A stretch of DNA of 64,000 bases from Halichondria panicea (GCF_963675165.1 NC_087386.1:4346169-4410168), one strand, 5' to 3'. Positions 22,116-35,095 are shown, numbered from the stretch's first letter. The notes: generated by a model from the sequence alone, not told the origin. Program-made: numbers and translations.

Positions 22116-25100
22116 TCAGCAACTATATATATACATACAAACCCTATTATAATTATACCAATGTATGTGACTCACATTAGTCTTGATATGGACATCAGCC
22201 TTGGCCTCCAACAATATTCTAACAACTCCACAATAACCTTTGTGAGCAGCCACTATCAATGCAGTTGCTCCATCCTGTACATGATCATGATGGATGCAGA
22301 TTGAGCAGCAAGTGAACACACATGCACTATCTATAGTACTCACAAAAAGTCACATTAATTTTGATAAATCATGAGAAACCACCATGCATTTAACTATATT
22401 TATAGCGTCTGAAATGTGCAGTATATAATACACATAATGTTTACTCACTTTGTTTTGAATATCCACATTGGCTCCAGCATCGATTAGTAAGCCCACACAT
22501 TTCTGGTGACCATTGAAACTGGCTATCCAAAGAGGACTCTGTCCCGACTGTGTACATTCATGCATTAACAAAAGTATTTGCATTTATTCATTGGCTAAAG
22601 AACATAAACGAGTGCATGCCCGAAATAACATGCAATCTACATAAATAATGGGTGCTGCATGATATAATTACACCGTATAATTATATAGCAGGTAATTTTC
22701 GTGGTGCAAATTTTCGTATGAACTTCCCAATTACATATTTCGTATTTTAAATATTCGTACAGCTCAGGATAGTGACGTTGACCTATTGCAGTACAATAAT
22801 TTCATATTTTAATTTCGTATAAATAATTATAATGATGCTCTATATATACAACGAAATATACGAAAATTTCCACCGTACGAATAACCGTATAATAGAGCTA
22901 TATTATTACATGAACTAATTTACCATGGAATTGCATTGATCGTAACAATTATTATAATAGCGCGCAACAAACAACATAGTCATGTAATTAGTGATGTGTA
23001 ATTTTTTGCGAATGATTAGTTCGAAAATTAGCTACGTATTACTTTTTCATTCACCGTACTCTTACAACGTTAAATTGCAGTGACGTGAATGCCACAGCTC
23101 ATTAATTATTATGACCGATTGACATAATTCTACTAACATGGTTTATACATGTAAAAAGAACGAACGATACTGTGAGATCACCTTTGACTGAGTGTGTACG
23201 TTAGCCCCAGATTTAGTAAGGGCAAGCACAACCCCATCATGTCCATTGTCACTGGCCCAGTAAATAGCAGTCTTGTTACACTGAAAATCAATTAAAGCAT
23301 TAACCAACACAGTAGAAAAATTCCACTCACCTCATCTGCCTGATTTGGATCAGCCCCACACTCCAGTAGCTCTTGAACCACACCCACATTACCAGTTTTG
23401 CAAGCCTCAAGAAATGACTGGGAAAAGTATATGGTATATGCAATACACTGCTATAGGAACATAATTATGAGCGTTCTCAGCAGCTACACTGAGTACAGAT
23501 ACTCCATGCACTCACCATTGTGGGTCTGGGACACAGCTCTCTGACTGAGCTGATCACTTCCTCAACTGATGGTCTCTGCTCGGGGTGGTCGTGAAGGCAG
23601 CGAACAACAAGAGGATAAAGAGCGTGTTTCTCACCCATTTTGTCACTAATGATAGCAGATTTTCGTCGCATGAGCTCGACTTTACCCTCACTAATGTACT
23701 TGGCATGGTTTCGATCTTCTCGAGGTATGTTGAAGACATTAGGAAAGTATCCGATAACAGTGTGAACGATGAGATGACCGAATGAGAAGATGTCCAGCTT
23801 GGTAGTATAGATAGGGTATTCATCGTAGCACTCGGGAGGCATGTATTTTGGATTTCCAGGAATGTTTGTCAGAAAATGAGTTAAACGCTCCTGTTCAATG
23901 AATCTGGACATTCCCAAGTCTCCGATCTTGGCTGTGAGACCCTCAGTGAGCAGGATGTTGGGAGCAGTGAGGTCACGATGGATAAGGGGAGGGGTCAGAG
24001 AGTGAAGGTAGCGAAGACCTTTGGATACATCATACAGAATACAAATTCTAGTAGTGAGATTCGTGTCTGGCTTTGTTTCAACGAAATCAGCCAAGTCCGA
24101 ATAAAGCCTCTCCATTAGGCCACTCCAAGTGATACTCTGGTTTCTGGTCCACCGCCTGCATCAGATTTTATTCTTGGATTTCTATCTCATTATCTCTTTC
24201 CTTGGCAATCTGTTGTAGAAATTACAACAATGGGTAAGGAATCGTTATGATGAATTAGATGAAGTTGTATGTGAGCTCCTCCCTGACAAACAAACTGTAG
24301 TCTAGGTAACCGCCTTATCAGTCAAGTAGGCTAAAAATCTGTGTCCTTTGATGTAAGCTTTGATGTCTCTTTGTGCATATGTAGTTGTAAAAAAAAAAAA
24401 GAAACCTTTGACTAGCTAGGAAGAGTAGCAGCAGTAGGCAGCAGTAGTAGTAGCAGTGCAAGCAGGACTAGACTAGATTAAAAAGTTGGTGGAAAGAATA
24501 ACTGACCGTTTGGACGTCACCTGGCTGCCAGACTTTCATCTGGACTCTTCCCCCTGAGTAGCTGGCCTTTCTCTAAGCCACAAAACTGAGCAAGAAGCTG
24601 AAGAAGCAGCTAGACAGAGACATGTACCTAGCCTTGAGAATTGGGAGGCGTGGCTCAACTAGTTAGCCCAGCCCAGAGGAATTGTTACCGTGGGTACTGA
24701 ACAACCGTAGAAGTAGGGCTACCCCTGGCTTTACTGAATTAACTAGCTGTGTCTGCTGTCTAGTTGGACCAGATTTAGCTAGATAATGGGGTAGAGAATA
24801 GTTGAGCGGTGCTGTGTGTAGCTTGAACTGTACTGGCTGGCAAGAATCTAGTAAGCACCCTATGCACTGATAACTCGTCAGAATGGAGGGTATGTTCTAG
24901 GGATCTGGACAGCTGTACATCCAAAGGAGCCAGGGAGTGCCAATCATCTTCTCCCAGTCTCTGACACGCTAAACAAAAGGAGCTAGAACTGGGAGTCCCA
25001 GCTAGAATTGCTAGCCGGATCTAGACTAATAGAATGACTTGGAGGCGTGGTGAGGCCGGATCCACACTAATTGATCGACCTAAAGACGCTCCTGTTCCAG

Positions 25101-25622
25101 ATTTCACGAATGGCAAGGAAAGGGTTATTGGATTTCTATCTCATTATTTCTACTACGCATGCGCAGAATGGTCCATGCGGTACAAAATAGTGTGATAATG
25201 ATATTCATTTGCAAAATAATGAGATTCATAAGGTGAAATTGATAATGACATAATGAGAAAAACCGCCCGCCCGCATGCAATTAGAAAAACTTCAGGACCA
25301 GAAACCAGAGTATCACTTGGAGTGGCCTTATCAAACTGATGTCGTTCTTATCACGGCCGTAATGAACGCCAACAAAGCCGACCACATTCGGGTGATCCAA
25401 GCCACTCAAAATGCAACACTCCTTGCGAAACTTTGCTACAATGTTCTTCTTCTGTCCATGGGAAGGTTCTTGGAGCAAAATATTATGGAGCTTCTTAGCA
25501 ATGCAGAGTCTTCCATTCACAGTCACTCTAAAGACATAGCCATAAGCCCCTGAGCCTGCTTTGTTTTCATCCTGATCTAATCCTTCTACCTGAACTACTA
25601 GATTGTCGAGCTTCACCTCAGC
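22116..25622 (-). CDS. Protein kinase with C-terminal ankyrin repeats, split by a transposon
   Basis: Coding parts (minus): 25622-25329 (N-lobe), 24115-23516 (C-lobe), then ankyrin exons 23417-23331, 23280-23182, 22547-22449, 22274-22176, with read-through to a stop at 22116. All junctions are phase 0. The N-lobe has GSGAYGYVF and the VAIK-type lysine in CIAKKLH, with Glu in FRKECCIL. The C-lobe has catalytic HRDLTAPNILL, a DLG in place of DFG (KIGDLGMSR), YMPPE and DIFSFGH. Residues for activity are present. Each full ankyrin exon encodes one 33-residue repeat (for example GATALIVAAHKGYCGVVRIL). The N- and C-lobes are separated by the element at 24118-25327; without it they join in frame as DISLI-MERLYSDL, about 445 residues in all. 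The kinase type looks TK/TKL-like. The substrate is unknown. A first Met at 25640 lies in an adjacent inverted repeat, so 25622 is preferred. Confidence 0.72.
24118..25327. mobile_element. PIF/Harbinger-like non-autonomous element inside the kinase frame
   Basis: Perfect 33-bp terminal inverted repeats begin GGCCACTCCAAGTGATACTC (24118-24150 and mirrored 25295-25327). TTA on the plus strand flanks both sides (24115-24117, 25328-25330), a 3-bp target duplication typical of PIF/Harbinger. Deleting the element and one TTA rebuilds an open kinase hinge. The interior has no transposase frame. It carries in its ends a possible donor (CAA|GTGATA, intron start 25316) and acceptor (ACCAG|AGT, exon start 24136) that would splice in frame. 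Confidence 0.82.
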
Positions 25623-25633
25623 CATTAAATTTG

Positions 25634-26897
25634 CAACCATAGATACTGTACACTCCGTGGATGTGAAACACTTCCGCCCACTACCAAAAGTCCTGAAACA
25701 CTCATTGCAACGGATGACACGGACCCAGTATCCGGAATTCCGTATAGTATACGGAATCTACTGCATGGATACAATAATAACAGTAACTACGTGTGAGTGA
25801 TTGGATAACTGAAGCTCCCAGTCCAAGTTCTTCCAGTGCTAACTGATTATCTGCGCAGGGAGAGCCAAGAGAGATGTTCATGAATGAAAGTGGAAATGCA
25901 GAAATCATATTGGAACCTGATCTAGCTACATGTACACTGCTGACTTAATTTTTGTGATGACATTGTATATATAGCACAGCATGTATGCACACAGAATATT
26001 ATATAGGCAGGCATCCATGCACGGAGATAGACTTAGTAATAGACAACTAAATGGACAACTAAAACTGATTTAAAGTTGAAGGAGGATTCTTCTTCGTCTT
26101 ATCGCTACTTGTGCTCGTACACTTGTTTGTTAGTCTTGCATCAGGGAATAATTATGCTCCTTTCCGCTTCCTTTGGTGATAGAGCATTACCTAAATTAAA
26201 AAAGTATGTTAGTAATAATAATTTACTCAGGCCGCTGTTGTACGATCATGTATGCATTATCATCATACAGTACATTTGTATGAGTAAACATGTTCACCAC
26301 AAAAAGACACGCTTTCCTGAAATAACAAAACATTTACTGAGGGTCAAAATAGATTCTCCTGGTATAAGGACATCTATATTATTGAATGACCACATCATTT
26401 AAGTGATGGAGCTTTTTGTTGGCAAGATCGCCTAACCACAAGATAGGTACTGTTGAACACCTATTTTTGACCTATCATTCAGTTTGCTGCTAGCCTTATA
26501 CATTTCCTTAAGTACTGAACACATTCTCCCAGTACTTCACTTCATAGACTAACAGGAAAGCAAAGCGAAATGTTCCAACCATAAACCCAACCAAAGATCG
26601 CCTAACCACAAACTTGTCACCTAGTAAGTTACAGACAAAAATGAGCTCCAAAAGGCTATCCACTAATAATGTAGGCTCAATATACATGCTCTATGATAGA
26701 CTTACCTCCCACCTACGAGTACAGCAAGCCTTCTCCTCAACTGAAGCCACAAGTGCGCAGCTGTGCAAGAAAAACAACACTAAAAGTGTCCATTTCTGCA
26801 GCTGGGTGCCGTTGCAGTGAGTGAACACAAATACTCCGTAATCTACCCGTATACTACCTACGTTTCACATCCACGGAGTGTACAGTATCTATGTTGC
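25634..26897. repeat. 1.26-kb inverted-repeat element upstream of the kinase
   Basis: TTGCAACCATAGATACTGTA, continuing through CACTCCGTGGATGTGAAAC at the left, is mirrored by GTTTCACATCCACGGAGTG and TACAGTATCTATGTTGCAA at the right. Imperfect inversion continues inward (CATTGCAACGGATG versus CCGTTGCAGTG). No convincing coding content; frames such as that at 26076-26402 look random. The left terminus covers the first possible ATG of the kinase gene. Confidence 0.6.
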
Positions 26898-26900
26898 AAC

Positions 26901-27484
26901 TAGCCTCGGTCCCAGGCCGATTTTTTTTAATAGAACGAAGTTGAAAAATACGGCCTGGTATTGATTGTATCTGGGCGTGGCAGGAACCGGAAACCAAAGC
27001 AGAGATTCTTCACACTTTGTTTCCTGTCATATTTCACCGTATAAGTTTAATACCGTAATTTAGCTCCGTGTATGCTCTGAAGTAACTGAAATCTAGCCAT
27101 AGATTATCTAGCTAGCTAGCTACTGCAAGTTTAAGTTGTTCAGATTAACGTATACATTGTCTGCTTCACAAGAAGGCCCCACTCTCATTGCAGAACAGGC
27201 CCAGCTCTTGTCAGAAGGAAGAAACGTCTTTGCCATGGTTTTCAACATGGTATGGCAAGTCTCTTGCTTTCACTCACTGCCCTTTGTGATGGACTACAAA
27301 CTAGTACTAGTAGTAGGTAGGACCAACACTGCCGGCCCATGTAGATAGGTGTGTTGTTCTTGCAAATCTCTCTGCTTCTTGTTTTTTGGTTCCTAACCAC
27401 GCCCAGATACACGCCCAGATACAATCAACACCAGGCCTAGTTGTCGGCCTAGCTAGAAACAACTCGGGCTGGAATCGAGGCTAT
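26901..27484. mobile_element. TAGCCTCG-family DNA transposon with 8-bp TSD
   Basis: Ends TAGCCTCGGTCCCAGGCCG and, inverted, CTGGAATCGAGGCTA; the arms extend about 100 bp (shared TTGATTGTATCTGGGCGTG). The 8-bp duplication GTTGCAAC is at 26893-26900 and 27485-27492. An 8-bp TSD fits hAT-type elements. Related ends occur near 29935, 36900, 49717, 54055, 55590 and 56282. Confidence 0.75.
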
Positions 27485-27492
27485 GTTGCAAC

Positions 27493-28250
27493 CAACAGTG
27501 AGTTACTGTCCAAAAGCCAAGGGCGTATCCTTTTACTTTGCGCATGCGGATGTAACGTGTGGGTGTTTTAACATGTGCGACCAGCCTGGAATCCTGTGAC
27601 ACAATCTAGAGAGATCATGAGCTGAGATCAGTTTGGCTAGCTGTGGAGTGGTCTAGATGTATTAGACACTGAAGTGTATATATACTCACTGCTGCAACTA
27701 GTCTAGATCTATATATAGAGTCTAGACTAACTCTAGAGTCTTAGTGTCTAGTGTCTAGAGTCTATAGACTCTACTTGGAGTCAACTGGTGGAGACTCAGA
27801 GGCCGAAGGCCTCATTTGAACATCAACAACAAGTACATGAAGAGTTGCCCGAACTGTGCAGCTTCAATGGGGCACTATGGAAATGCTCAGGAAGGTATAA
27901 TGTAGTAACCTTAAACCATGCTTTGGGGGCGAGTTTCATGGGACTTGAGCATTATATTCATGCATGGTATGGCCTAATACCAATTTAATTGTAGACTCGC
28001 AAGCTGTTCGCCTGCAACAGTGACGGCTTGTGAGTCTAATTTAATTGGGGGCAAGTTCCTTGGGTTAAAATGAATGCTTGACTGGTCTCATGTAACATTT
28101 TTGAGGTTTGTGGTGTTCGATGGTTGGGGCAGCTGTATAGACAACCATGCAGTCAGTACTGCATGTATGTTGGGTTTGATTCACTGTGATTATATAGTTG
28201 TGCACAATGCATGAGGGTGTGCTATACACGTCATGGTATTAAAACAAACA
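27493..28250. other. Gene-free stretch
   Basis: It contains many short repeats of GTCTAGA/CTAGACT (27650-27780) and an inverted segment around AGACTCGCAAGC / GCTTGTGAGTCTA (27995-28040). A frame at 27788-27988 has a possible CPNCAAS motif in another phase but no recognisable domain. No gene is supported. Confidence 0.35.
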
Positions 28251-28322
28251 AACTACCCCTTGAATAAGACGGTCACTTGAGTGTTTTTCTCGATGCATAC
28301 ATGGGAGAAGCAATAGACCAGA

Positions 28323-29560
28323 TTAGTGAATGCAGGGGATTCCGCTGGTCTGGCTACAATTCGTGATCCGCTGTTTATAATTTTCATAGCTATATACACT
28401 TGCAGTGGAACCTCCATATTATAACCAAAACCTCCATAATTAACGAACACCATTGGAATAGCCTTTTGGCCGTTATAAAGATGTAGTCTTTGTTGAGAGG
28501 TTTGAATTGCCAACCACGTAGTCAATTCCTGCTGTAAACAAATTTTGAGCTTTGCTAACTGCTTCTCTAGCCCATTCAAACTTTGAAAAGACTGTAGGAA
28601 CGAGCTATAGCTAAACAGGATTATTAGCGCTTACTCGAATACTCTGGGCAGTTAAGGCCTGGGTCAGGCACTGATAAGATTAATTTTATTCATTGCCTAC
28701 ATTTTATGTAGATCATGTAGATCATGTAGTGTTAATGAGATTCATAATGTTTATTAATGTTATTCATTGCATGTGACGTCATAAGGTCAATGTATTTGCT
28801 TAGCTAGCTGCTAGAACTATTATAGATTATCTTTGGCAACAAATACGGCGGACTTAAACAAGGTAAGAGTAGCTGTTTAGGCCCTCAAAAGATAGATTAT
28901 GTTGTTATGATTATGTTTCCTTGATGGGAAGTAAAAATGTCCAAAACTTTCTTAGCTATGCTAGCTTCTTTAGCTCTGACAGCCACCCTAGAGGTAGGCT
29001 ATTTTGTGTATCTCAAGAATACAATAACTCCTACTCTTCCCATCAAGGATACTAGTACCTAGCTATGAGATGTTCATCTAGCCTTGTTTTTGAAGCTTGA
29101 TCTTGGCATCTTCAACGCCGTATTTGCACTTCTCTTTCTGAAAGTGGCATGACGTCATCATCATTTATGGGACTAATTAGCATAATTGAATTAAGCTAAT
29201 TAGTTTTTTGGAAAAAGAAAACATTGAGCTTCATTTTGGATCATTTTGAAGCAGCATACACTGTATATTGCAAATAATACAGCAGTATGAACATAGTATA
29301 AATTTTGGTGTTAAAATCTGGACCCGGGCCTTAAGTGCGCAGAGTATAACTGCAGGTTTTTTGTACTCAAATTGAAGCGCTTTTCCAATTATGCGAAGGA
29401 TATTAGAATTGATTCAGCCATAGATAGTAGTGAATGCAGGGGATTCCGCTAGTCTGGCTACAATTCGTGATCCGCTGTTTATAATAATTTTATTCATATA
29501 GCTATAATTATACAGTGGAACCTTCATATAATTATATATAATTATAACCAAAACCAAGAG
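28323..29560. repeat. Duplicated CAGTGGAACCT repeat flanking an inner MITE
   Basis: About 125 bp at 28323-28450 (GTGAATGCAGGGGATTCCGC to CAGTGGAACCTCC) recurs in the same orientation at 29428-29540. Between them, about 28638-29346, is an element with inverted ends (CTGGGCAGTTAAGGCCTGGG and GGGCCTTAAGTGCGCAGAG). The CAGTGGAACCTC end is of mariner-MITE type. The 108-codon minus frame at 28253-28579 is repeat sequence, not a gene. Confidence 0.55.
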
Positions 29561-29862
29561 TTCATTAGGAAGAGTGCGCAACTCCACTTAAAACCATAGG
29601 GGGCGTTTCTCCAACCTTACGTCGCAACCACATGCTGTTGTATAAACAAATTTGCAATGAATAACATAGTGATGATTGCGATAATTATCACTAATGTTAT
29701 TCATTTACAACTGCCAGTATAGAAAGGCAATCGAGTTACTAATTTTATTCATTGCCTTTCCTGCTAGTTGCGGTTACAACAGCCAGTATCTGTGACGTAA
29801 GATAGGAGGAATGCTTTTTGTGTACAGTCTATTGGAGTTGCGTACTCTTCCTAATGAACTTT
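29556..29862. repeat. MITE with AGTTCATTAGGAAGAGT ends
   Basis: AAGAGTTCATTAGGAAGAGT and GCGCAACTCCA are mirrored by TGGAGTTGCG and TACTCTTCCTAATGAACTTT. It splits a CAGTGGAACCT-type repeat. Related ends occur near 31228 and 32276. Confidence 0.65.
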
Positions 29863-30277
29863 TGCCAAAACCTGCATAACGAACACCATTTATATATGAT
29901 TCAGCTAATTTATATCGCTAGCTTGTACATAGCCTCGATTCCAGGGGCCGATTAAAATACGGCCTGGTACCTATTGCATGGTGATAGGGCCTTTTTACAT
30001 CAGCTTAGCTCTCTATTGCGTTGGCTTTCACACAATAGTCTGAAGCCAGAAGAGGCTCTCATCTACCTCTATGACGGTTGTATGGTCAGGATGTCTTACC
30101 TTGATCTGTACAGGCTATGGGAAATGTATGGTGCCTCCTTGCTACTTGCGAAGACAACCCGGCTATAGGACCATCCTAGACGTAGATGAGAGCCTCTTCT
30201 GTCTTAAAACTAGTGTTCAAGCCTTCTAGACCAATGCAATAGACGGCATAAGCCACAGCTTCACAGAACTCAGTCAT
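29863..30277. other. Repeat debris
   Basis: A single TAGCCTCGATTCCAGGGGCC end with GATTAAAATACGGCCTGG lies at 29933-29972. The 64-codon frame at 29974-30168 has a palindromic counterpart (GAGGCTCTCATCTACCTCTA versus TAGATGAGAGCCTCTTC). No gene is supported. Confidence 0.4.
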
Positions 30278-30711
30278 ACACAGAGAAAAAAGACGTGCTG
30301 ATTTAGCACAGAAAACCATGCTAAACGAATGTCTCCAGTTTTAGCACGTTTGCACATGTGCTAAACAACCTGATGTGCTAAACCGGCGGCACATGTGCTG
30401 AATTCTAATGTGCTGAAACAGTTGTGCTGATTGTATTGTGCTAAATCAATTTCAAACATTAGAAACAACAATACATCAATACAGTATTAAAATTGTATTA
30501 AACAAACGATGAGGATATACAAAAGTGAAAGGTTTTTTTAAACATGGTTAGTTAACCATAGCAAGTCTGCACTCAGTTCACTGCAATTGTAAGACACTGC
30601 CTTTGACTTCTCAGCATCACCTGCATGCGTGAAGTAGAAAAATATGTCACATAAAGCCAGTAGAATTATAACAATAATTAAAGTGCGTATAGATTAGGTA
30701 CATAACATCAG

Positions 30712-31130
30712 TCATGGCATGAACAAAGTAAGGTTGTTCCACCCCCCTCTCCACTGATAGCATTCACTAGTCTGTTGACAGGAGGTGGGGTTATTCACAG
30801 CATTGCAATGTTATTATGGGGCGAAATAAGACATCACTAACGTTTATTCATCCATTCATAGCATGAATAAAGTAAGGTTGTTCCACCCCCCCCCCCTCTC
30901 CACTGATAGCATTCACTAGTCTGTTGACAGGGGGTGGGGTTATTCACAGTATTGCAATGTTATTATGGGGCGAAATAAGACATCACTCATCCATTCATAG
31001 CATGAATAAAGTAAGGTTGTTCCACCCCCCCCCCCCTCTCCACTGATAGCATTCACTAGTCTATTGATAGGTGGTGGGGTTATTCACAGCATTGCAATGA
31101 AACTTATAATTATTATGGGGCGAAATAAGA
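30712..31130. repeat. Three tandem copies of a ~140-bp unit
   Basis: Each unit contains AAAGTAAGGTTGTTCCACCC, a C run of variable length, CACTGATAGCATTCACTAGT, GGTGGGGTTATTCACAG and TTATTATGGGGCGAAATAAG. Copies begin near 30717, 30860 and 31000. The C run grows from 6 to 12, typical of slippage. Confidence 0.85.
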
Positions 31131-31227
31131 AAAGCCTTTGCTGTGATCCATGACAAATGCCGAGTGCATAAAACAGTACATGAGGCAAAAGCAAAGAATT
31201 GTAGCTACAGAAAGAGTCATATAACAC

Positions 31228-32276
31228 TAGGACCAAGAGGAAGAGTACGCTACTCCAATAGACTGTACCAGAGATACAAAAGAAAGGGGATTGGAAACGA
31301 CCGCCCACGCCCTATGTAAAAGGACTGACATCCGGTGAAGCACTCCGTGTAATTATTGCGCTCGCAAATAATTACATGGAAAAGTTTTGTATCCCTGGTT
31401 TCTAGCTCTCCTATCCACTAGAGATCACTCAGGGCCTGGGAGATACTTGAGAGAAGTAAGCTTATACCACTGACAAGCTCTAAGTCCGTTGTCTTTACTC
31501 TGTTTCCAATTTTTTTGAGTTTAGCTTGAATTACTCTATGTCAACTTTTCTCTGTCCCTCCTGTGAAGTCAAAACAGCAAAGGACATTGCTTGACTTGGT
31601 TATTATGTATCTAAGTGCTACATAGAATGGCTTCATGCTATAAATAAGCTGTACTGTTCATAAACGTTTGCAGTATAGTCCTTTAAACTGCTTTAGTATA
31701 CTTTTAGACACACCACGGGCCTGTCCCTCCTACGACTTCATAGTAAAGGCTATTTCTTCTTGCATAGCATTTATTTGTCTAGTAATAGTGGCTGCGTTGC
31801 TTAGTCGACTTTTTAGAGCTAAATTCTCTTTACTTTTTAGAAAAATCAACATTAAAAATGATCAATTTCACTGTTTCTATGTACAGCACATTGTAGAGCA
31901 GTCAAGACAGGTAATGAGCATGCTGACTATAAATATAATCCTTTGTAGTTTTAGCCACGCCCTATAACGCGGAATGCTTCACGCAAAAATTTCGTAAAAA
32001 TTTCGTTTCCAATCCCCTTTCTTTTGTATCTCTGACTGTACACAGGAGGCAAACTCACTATTGCATGTAACCACAGCCACTTGAGATACAACAATAACAA
32101 TAACAATGCTGATAAGAAAAAGCAATTAGTGGTAATCATCACTAACTTTTATTCATCCATTCATGCAGATAATTTTAAGATTTTACAGTTTATACAACAG
32201 CATGTGGTTGTGATGTAAGTTAGACAGAATGCTTACTACGGTTAGTGGGAGTTGCATACTCTTCCTAATGAACTCT
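31228..32276. repeat. Nested inverted-repeat element
   Basis: The outer ends (AGGAAGAGTACGCTACTCCA near 31240; GGGAGTTGCATACTCTTCCT near 32265) are inverted. Inner arms (GAGATACAAAAGAAAGGGGA near 31270; TCCCCTTTCTTTTGTATCTC near 32030) are also inverted. A shared GCCCTATGTAAAA / GCCCTATAACGCGG area follows. No coding content. Confidence 0.55.
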
Positions 32277-34532
32277 CATTATAGTCGTTTTTACGCACAA
32301 TTAAGTTTGCGAGACTATGATAATGCAAGAGTTCTTGTTGTGCTATTATAGAGCAGCATCAATATTCGGGCCCATCAATTATCTCCTATAGAGAGCAGAT
32401 TGAGAAGCTGTCTTCCACCGACAATACTCGTTGTAAGGGCTAAACAACAAAGCTTAATACGAAAGTTTAATTAAACTGCGTTGTCCTATATAATATATCG
32501 ATAGAACTGTTAGCTGAATAGGAACAGCTACAGCTGCAAAGCCGACAGAGACAATATGCTACAGGTGGCAGTATTGATTTGCATTAATTTGGACGTGTGT
32601 GGCAATCGAAAATCGTTTTGTGCACAAGGAAATTTGGGATTTCCGTAGCAGCAATTTTTATCAATTATGAGCTTACAAAGTGGTAAATATAAAGTCCCCG
32701 TTCCGTTTACGTAGTACGTGCATAATACACTGATACAGCGCAAATTAAACGCTAAAAAGGACGCTCAAGATAAGAGCTTTTTTCTGTTGTTAAAATTACT
32801 TTGGCCACCCATGCAGCTATAGTAATCATGACATTTTGCAGCTTGCTAGCTTTGCTACATGTAAGTTAGCTATAGCAGTTATGCTAAGTAGTGCAGTGAA
32901 TGGTGCGTTCTATTTCTTGTTAGATCTATGTAGAACTATAGGCTAAGCATAATTTAGCTGGGTATAACCATAATTATATATGTTACTAGAGGATTGTCAC
33001 TTTGCATTCATAAACACAGCACACCACATTTATAAAGTGCAATGGTATATAGCAACAGTACAGTAAAATACGCTTTTAATACAGTATCAAAACGGAAACG
33101 CTTTAAACGTACTACGTAAACGAAATGGGATAATTTATTATATTGACCGCTATATACGTATATAGGCAGATAACTATACTTGAAAGGGAACTATACTTGA
33201 GAGGGGCTTTAAGTCAAAGTATGGTATACTGTTGCAATTGTTTTTTTGGGTGAAGCCACTATACCATTAAATTAAAACATTGTGGCAATACAGCAGCATA
33301 ATAATACATACCTCCAATTGTGTCGATACTTTACAGTGGTCTGGTCATACAAGGGTGTCCAGTATAATGCTCTCTCCAACACGTGTCACTTTCAACATCA
33401 TCCTGGAATATGTTTTTTCACATCAATTCTTACAACAATAATCATAGTGCCTTCAAAAAAGTACGACCACCATTTTGAAAGAACTTTAGACGTGAGAGGG
33501 AATTAGGGGAACTTTTGCGAATGGCGTGGTTTCCCTCTGGGCAGTTGGCGTCTCACAACTATAATGTACACGTGAAAAGCAGTAGATCTAGTATGTACAA
33601 TAATTATAAATGTACAATGTACAATATAATTATATTGAAACATAGCATCAAGTATGTACAGCATATAGCTAAGTAACTAGTCTAGCTACGATACTCGAGG
33701 TGACTAGGATTGTCTCTTTGTTTGTTTTTTGCAAAACGTATACTTGCAATGTGCAACGGTAAATTGCAACGCTTTTAATACAGTGTAAACGTACTGGCGT
33801 ACTACATAAACGGAACTTATATTGACCGCTTACTGCATCTATACAATAAAAGTGCAACGTACGCTATGACAAGTACAGTCGAAAGCGGCAGTGGTTCTTG
33901 GTCAGACATGCATGCAATGAAACTAAGTTTTATGTGTTAACGAATAGCTATAGCGCTCCGGACATTCACCGGGACCAGAGTAGTCTCACAGTAAAGAAGC
34001 CAGAACTCAAGCGTGGCTGTATAGTGCGCATTTGATGTATCAAGCTTCAAAATGAAACTGTATTTAGCTAGCTTCAATGCATGTGTACAAGGTTTAATTT
34101 ATACTTCTTAGCTTTTACCCAACTAAGCTTTTTACCATTTGAAAATCTGTCAAAACAAATCACTTTTTTTGCTGAGGCTATCTATCCTAGCTAGCTGTAA
34201 ACGCAGTGCCATGGCATCCAAGTGAAAATACACACACAAACAAACACACTTACTATACAGTCTTTCTTCTAATTACAGCGCCGCTAAAGATTTTCAGTGG
34301 CGCACAAGAAAACCATAATTCCAGTTCGGCACTTATAATATTATTTAGAGTGGTGCTTTAGCAACGTAGAGTACTCTAGTATAGCTGTTTCCACGAGGCT
34401 ATCAGATCAGTTGTACATGTAGCCTCGAATTAAGGATGCGTTATTTCTAATTATGTAAGCGCTAGCAACTTGGCGCTTAATTGGATAATTTATTTTGTGA
34501 ATTTGGCCCTTCAATTAGAGTGGCGCTGTAAT
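32277..34532. other. Gene-free repeat-rich stretch
   Basis: Related pieces around ACGTACTACGTAAACG, CGCTTTTAATACAGT and TATTGACCGC recur near 32700, 33070-33150 and 33775-33830, suggesting an old fragmented repeat. No frame here looks like a protein domain. Confidence 0.4.
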
Positions 34533-35095
34533 TATGCCTTGCGGTGCGCATGCGCAAGCAAGGTATACGGTAGTGTGTTTGTGTGTGTGTGTGTGTAGAC
34601 TATTTCAGCTGCTCAAGGAAGTGCAAGTAAGAGTTACTATAGGCTTCTAGTCATGTTTTCTTGGCTTGCTATTTGTGGATTTGCAAAATAAAGCTTCGTT
34701 CTCGAGTTATGCCTAGTTTTGCTTACTTGGAATGCTATTGCAGCCTTTTCAGAAGAGTCCGTAGCAAAACTCGTTCACCGAGTGTTGCTACTCTACTTAG
34801 TAGTTAGTTCTGCACTAGAACGCTAGCTATTGGTAGCTGCAAGAGTGAGAAGAGAGCTGCGAGGCTCTGCTGACTTACAGCCATTAATTTTAGACTTGAA
34901 CTTTAGGCATCAATCGTTTTTAACAACAATCATGGGTCGATCACTACCCACTATTTGAGTTTCCCTGCGATTGCATGCACAGCAATAATAATTATCATCA
35001 ATCAATGTGTGTATAAAAGCTAGCTATTAGTAGTTTTATGTTATGTAGCTTTGGCACCTCCACCGAGGCATCAGCACCCGCGGTGCTTTCATTAG
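34533..35095 (+). repeat. Family A repeat, complete copy
   Basis: Runs from ATTATGCCTTGCGGTGCGCA through a GT run to CACCGAGGCATCAGCACCCG and CGGTGCTTTCATT. It shows the uninterrupted form of the target into which the 9-bp-TSD element at 8916 inserted. It carries GTGCGCATGCGCAAG. Confidence 0.75.

Noticed and set aside
25623-25640. First Met at 25640 as the kinase start
   Set aside because: It lies in the terminus of the adjacent inverted-repeat element; Met at 25622 starts the kinase-like sequence.
26076-26402. 108-codon plus-strand frame
   Set aside because: No protein-like composition, lies inside an inverted-repeat element, and has no splice or start context.
28253-28579. 108-codon minus-strand frame as a gene
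   Set aside because: It lies in a repeat that is duplicated 1.1 kb away and covers a mariner-MITE end; no domain or splice structure.
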